NCBI GenBank assembly: GCA_003194525.1
Contig: NBIV01000140.1
Coordinates: 144,529 to 208,528, forward strand
Direction of reading: 5' to 3'
DNA: 64,000 bases
From: Gracilariopsis chorda
Taxonomy: Eukaryota > Rhodophyta > Florideophyceae > Gracilariales > Gracilariaceae
Within the stretch, counting starts at the first letter, position 1. Every line of letters starts with the position of its first letter. Made by a program: the position numbers and the translations under genes. This document shows, piece after piece, positions 60,901 through 64,000 of this stretch. Under the pieces are notes generated by a model. That model had not been told where the DNA came from, did not search any database, and saw only the letters and a program-made list of their open reading frames with translations.

Positions 60901-61479
60901 GTGCGCATCGTTCCGTAGCTCCTGATATTCCGCGAGTAGTTTAGGGAGCGTTAGGGCAGGCGGTCGTCTAAGTTGTTTCCCGGCTTCTCGCACTTGTTGG
61001 GTCTGCCGCCAATACCAATAATCTCGTAGACGTCCAAATTCTTTCACCTGTTGCATCATGGAGAACCCACGTGGACGAGGCTCACTGGCCTCCAGATGGT
61101 GGCATATGATTGCATGGTGCGTTAGAATAGAGACAGGCTCTCCAAACTCTGTCAAGTTGTTAAGACTTAGAGTCTGGTAAGGTAGAATGTGAATATGGAG
61201 CAGATGTGCAGCCACCAGGAGGCGATGTGATCCACCAACAACGTAGAGACGTCCATCGGGCAGGCGTGGATCAGAGTCGACTACGAGAAGCGGTTGATCC
61301 TGACGGAATCTGTGGGGTTCCCTGATATCCTGACACACCCTTTCCAGGTTCTCGATTGATGACTCGCGACCGATGAAGGGTCCCATGAACAAATCGATAT
61401 GAGCATACTTTGGTTGGGACGCTCTACCGTCCGTAATGCGCTCCATAAGCTTCGCGGACATTGTACGTGCGGTCTCCAT
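57961..61479 (-). pseudogene. ParB-like / Ulp1 protease fusion, E3 copy
   Basis: From ATG 61479 the frame has 1173 codons to TAA 57961, with one TGA at codon 1123 (58111-58113) where E2 has CGA; the product would lack only the last 50 residues, including the conserved helix. Residues ~20-115 align with the E1 protein (HIDLFMGPFIGR, VVGGSHRLL, ILPYQTLSL), ParB-like. RRLLDAGVVPYL-type and WKPEKIKDTVDLWK segments follow (~235-290). The C48 protease has GANHWSL with H531, WLDSMD with D565, Q613 and ECGFYVTYH with C618, so the catalytic set is complete. A Ser/Pro-rich tail lies beyond ~700. The protease could still be active. It is upstream of, and parallel to, the helicase gene. Confidence 0.78.
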
Positions 61480-62409
61480 TGTGTGCTGTCTAACCCCAGT
61501 AGCTATTCAAAAGAACGCGAACAGCCAACAGTTCTGATAGATATGACAAAACGAAGCGTGGAAAGAATCGAGCACTGGTGCGCTGGTTGATTAAGCAAAG
61601 GTTACCTGTAGTAGAAAGAGATGAGAGACCATGCGCTATGGAGGAAGAGAGAAAGTGAGAGAACAGCGGAAGTTTGGTGACCGTGTGGGAGCTCGGTAAG
61701 TCATGACCGTCGGCGAGGGCACCTTTAGGTCGTTTCGCACGGAAAGGAGTGGAGTGTATTCCACGTGTAAATGTACTGGGTTTTCATAAATCTCGGACAG
61801 TTTCCGGGATTCTGGTGGAAGACTTACTGGTGTTTGTGATACGAAATGACATGAAACGATCCGTGCGTGAGTGATTCGTCATTATACGAGCGAAAAATGA
61901 AGGGTATAACTCCGCTTTAGGTTGGAACCAACAGAGCAAGAAACCCTGAAAATGATCCTGGACATAGAAACTTGGCGGTCTACTTATTTAAGTCTTGAAC
62001 CTCACAATAAACCCATGGTGTGTCGTGAGCAGGGAAGAACTGAAAGGTTGCGGAAGCTCTAGGCTGTGCTGTTCTATGCTCATTGGTGTTCTGTGACTGG
62101 TGACACACCTGGCACAGCTGGCTATGTTACAATACATGACAGACAGGCTAGCTTAGTGGAATACATATTACACGTATGCAGACCTGCGTAGATAAGAAAG
62201 CAGTACGGCCAGCACTGGAGCTGCATAACCATCTCGGGTGACGTCGCATTCCCTGTTTATTTCAAAGAATTATGTGAATTAGAGTTCCTCCACCCACGGT
62301 AACCCCGATATGCATATGAGAGCACGTGGCGCAGAAAACAATTTTATGGTTTCCCGCACATTGTCCAGGATTTCAGTGTCGATCAGGCCACTGCGCCCAC
62401 TGAACAGTC
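61480..62409. other. Noncoding stretch right of the fusion gene
   Basis: About 930 bases with no recognisable gene. It should include the promoter of the fusion gene (- strand) and possibly the right end of E3. Confidence 0.4.
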
Positions 62410-62760
62410 GTTGCTGCTACCGACGCCGCTGTAGCTACCAAAACCATCACATACAACGAAGCCTCTGCGACTATAGCCATCCGTAGGGCGAACTACTAAC
62501 CCTGTTGCGCACCCTCAATAGCTTGTCTGGAAGCCGCTTCACCTACAAAAGCCGCATCTGCCAGTCAAGCAGCCGTACCCAACGAAGCCGCTACACAACA
62601 AAAGCGCTGAGGCAACTGCCATTCGCTTACCGCCGCAATCAATCAACTGCGTGTCCTGAGCAAAAGTGGCGTGTACAGGAGCCCGTGCTGCTAACAACGT
62701 CGCCGCCGCTACCAAAATCACCGCATACTACGAAGCCGCTGCGATTACTGCCGTAGTTAG
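62410..62760 (+). repeat. Alanine-coding degenerate repeats
   Basis: GCCGCTGTAGCTACCAAAACC (near 62427) recurs as GCCGCCGCTACCAAAATCACC (near 62700), each followed by TAC(A/T)ACGAAGCC-type sequence and GCGA(C/T)TA. Between them lie further GAAGCCGCT and AAAGCCGCA copies. Read in one frame they give Ala/Thr-rich segments broken by stops. Probably a decayed repetitive coding sequence. Confidence 0.35.
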
Positions 62761-63107
62761 GCCAGCGTTCTCGCGAGCAATATCGTCCCTGGCGACCTCT
62801 CTCTTCTATCCGCACTGCATCAAGTGATCTACTGTACGCCCTTTGATCTGCGCAACTGCGAGGTGGGTGATATTTTGTGGACAGTTCGGAGTGGTCTTTT
62901 TGGTTGTCGTTTGGACGCTGGTGCTACCACGAAGATACAAGTAGTTCTCGGCTGCGTGTTGGACACTGCTAATCTTGCGTTACTCAATCAACGCTCAGTG
63001 GATGTGTTGTGTGTGTTTGCTGCTGAGAGCGTGGTAATTCGAAGGGATACTCCGATCTACGTCTATCGAAAAGCGCAAGCTCATATTAACCCCTTCGAAT
63101 CATACGC

Positions 63108-63272
63108 ATGGAGCCGTTGCCAGGGACTGCCAAGAAACCGATCCAGATTCTCGTTGATCGCGAAGAGCTTTCAGAGAAAGACTTGGCGGCGAAGGGTAAA
63201 GATGTGAACAAATGTTGGAAGGCTGCCTACAATGGCTTAGTTTACGGATATGGGTATGGGATGGTCGTTTAG
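63108..63272 (+). pseudogene. Telomere-truncated N-terminus of a Mic10-like protein
   Basis: ATG 63108 opens a 54-residue frame whose TAG (63270-63272) is made by the telomeric repeat itself. The first ~35 residues are hydrophilic and charged (KKPIQILVDREELSEKD); then NKCWKAAYNG and LVYGYGYGMVV, a short basic-aromatic segment running into a glycine-spaced hydrophobic helix. This order (Cys-Trp, then GxGxGxG membrane segment) resembles Mic10, the small MICOS subunit of the mitochondrial inner membrane. The rest, including the second membrane helix, is gone. An upstream open frame (62824-63207) in another phase has no ATG and is not supported. The identification rests on ~20 residues. Confidence 0.45.
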
Positions 63273-64000
63273 GGGTTTTTAGGGATTTTAGGGGATTTTT
63301 AGGGGTTTTTTAGGGGTTTTTAGGGTTTTTTAGGGTTTTTAGGGTTTTTGGGTTTTTTAGGGGTTTTAGGGTTTTTAGGGGTTTTTTAGGGTTTTTTTAG
63401 GGTTTTTAGGGTTTTAGGGGTTTTTAGGGGTTTTTAGGGGTTTTTAGGGGTTTTAGGGGGGGTTTTTAGGGTTTTTAGGGGATTTTAGGGGATTTTAGGG
63501 GTTTTAGGGGTTTTTTAGGGGTTTTTAGGGGTTTTTAGGGGTTTTTTAGGGGTTTTTAGGGGTTTTTAGGGGTTTTTTAGGGGTTTTTAGGGGTTTTTAG
63601 GGGTTTTAGGGGTTTTTTAGGGTTTTTAGGGGTTTTTTAGGGGTTTTTAGGGGTTTTTAGGGTTTTTAGGGGTTTTTAGGGTTTTTAGGGGTTTTAGGGG
63701 TTTTTAGGGGTTTTTAGGGGTTTTTTAGGGGATTTTAGGGTTTTTAGGGGTTTTTAGGGTTTTTTTTTTTTTTTTTTTTTAGGGGTTTTTAGGGGTTTTT
63801 AGGGGTTTTTAGGGGTTTTTAGGGGTTTTTTAGGGGTTTTTAGGGGTTTTTAGGGGTTTTTAGGGGTTTTTTAGGGTTTTTAGGGGTTTTTAGGGGTTTT
63901 TAGGGGTTTTTAGGGGTTTTTAGGGTTTTTTAGGGGTTTTTAGGGGTTTTTAGGGGTTTTAGGGGTTTTTAGGGTTTTAGGGGTTTTTTAGGGGTTTTTT
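63268..64000 (+). repeat. Telomere, heterogeneous T(3-8)AG(3-5)
   Basis: Uninterrupted telomeric repeats to the window edge, mostly TTTTTAGGGG with frequent changes in T and G number and occasional GATTTTAGGGG variants near the start. The G-rich strand points right, so the right edge is the chromosome terminus side. A run of ~21 T interrupts the pattern at 63760-63780. Confidence 0.95.

Larger units (their letters stand above)
50916..61600 (-). mobile_element. E3: helicase element, most complete copy
   Basis: The left end is exact (CTACTAGTATG after telomeric repeat, as in E2). The right end is unknown: the fusion gene starts at 61479, and no second copy exists in the window to mark the border; it could lie anywhere up to ~63.1 kb. 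It carries the helicase gene and a near-complete ParB-like/Ulp1 gene, both on the - strand, each with one stop. Confidence 0.7.

Overview
This window is a eukaryotic nuclear chromosome end. The last ~730 bases (63268-64000) are a heterogeneous telomere of the T(3-8)AG(3-5) type, mostly TTTTTAGGGG, with the G-rich strand running 5'->3' off the right edge. Telomere type, TATA boxes, an AATAAA signal, a candidate short spliceosomal intron and the protein families (OrsD-like zinc fingers on a RecQ helicase, Ulp1 protease, Penelope-like and LINE reverse transcriptases) exclude a bacterium. A fungus or an alga/protist is plausible. The sequence does not settle which.

Region 1 (1-31270): a head-to-tail array of a ~9.82-kb composite unit (three units plus partial ends). 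Each unit holds module A on the + strand and module B on the - strand. Module A (~4.3 kb) starts at a TTTTAGGGGG seam and carries a hairpin, a ~75-bp degenerate satellite and a dead Penelope-like element (PLE) between two direct repeats. Module B (~5.5 kb) is a two-ORF LINE (coiled-coil ORF1, endonuclease/RT ORF2). The modules meet at a run of 7-10 G. The disabling mutations are mostly shared between units, so the array grew by amplification of already dead sequence.

Region 2 (31271-42607, 'E1'): degenerate G/T-rich sequence, a tRNA-like promoter hairpin, several near-perfect palindromes, then a tyrosine-recombinase-like gene (+), a 537-residue protein of unknown family (-) and a ParB-like/Ulp1 fusion gene (+). 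The recombinase and fusion genes each carry one in-frame stop. E1 ends at two perfect TTTTAGGGGG repeats.

Region 3 (42631-50908, 'E2'; 50916 to ~61.5 kb or further, 'E3'): two nearly identical copies, 8285 bases apart, of an element whose - strand encodes an OrsD/RecQ-type helicase (~1.87-1.89 kaa) and a ParB-like/Ulp1 fusion (~1.17 kaa). Both copies start at the same base, directly after telomeric repeats. E2 is cut inside the fusion gene and capped by TTTAGGGGTTT, after which E3 begins. Beyond E3, a short open frame resembling the N-terminus of the mitochondrial inner-membrane protein Mic10 runs straight into the telomere, which supplies its stop codon.

Overall the chromosome end looks like a stack of elements separated by short telomeric seams, all in the orientation of the present telomere. 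This suggests repeated cycles of breakage, telomere healing and addition of new terminal elements. The ParB-like/Ulp1 fusion, found in two divergent families beside either a tyrosine recombinase or a RecQ-type helicase, is the least familiar component.
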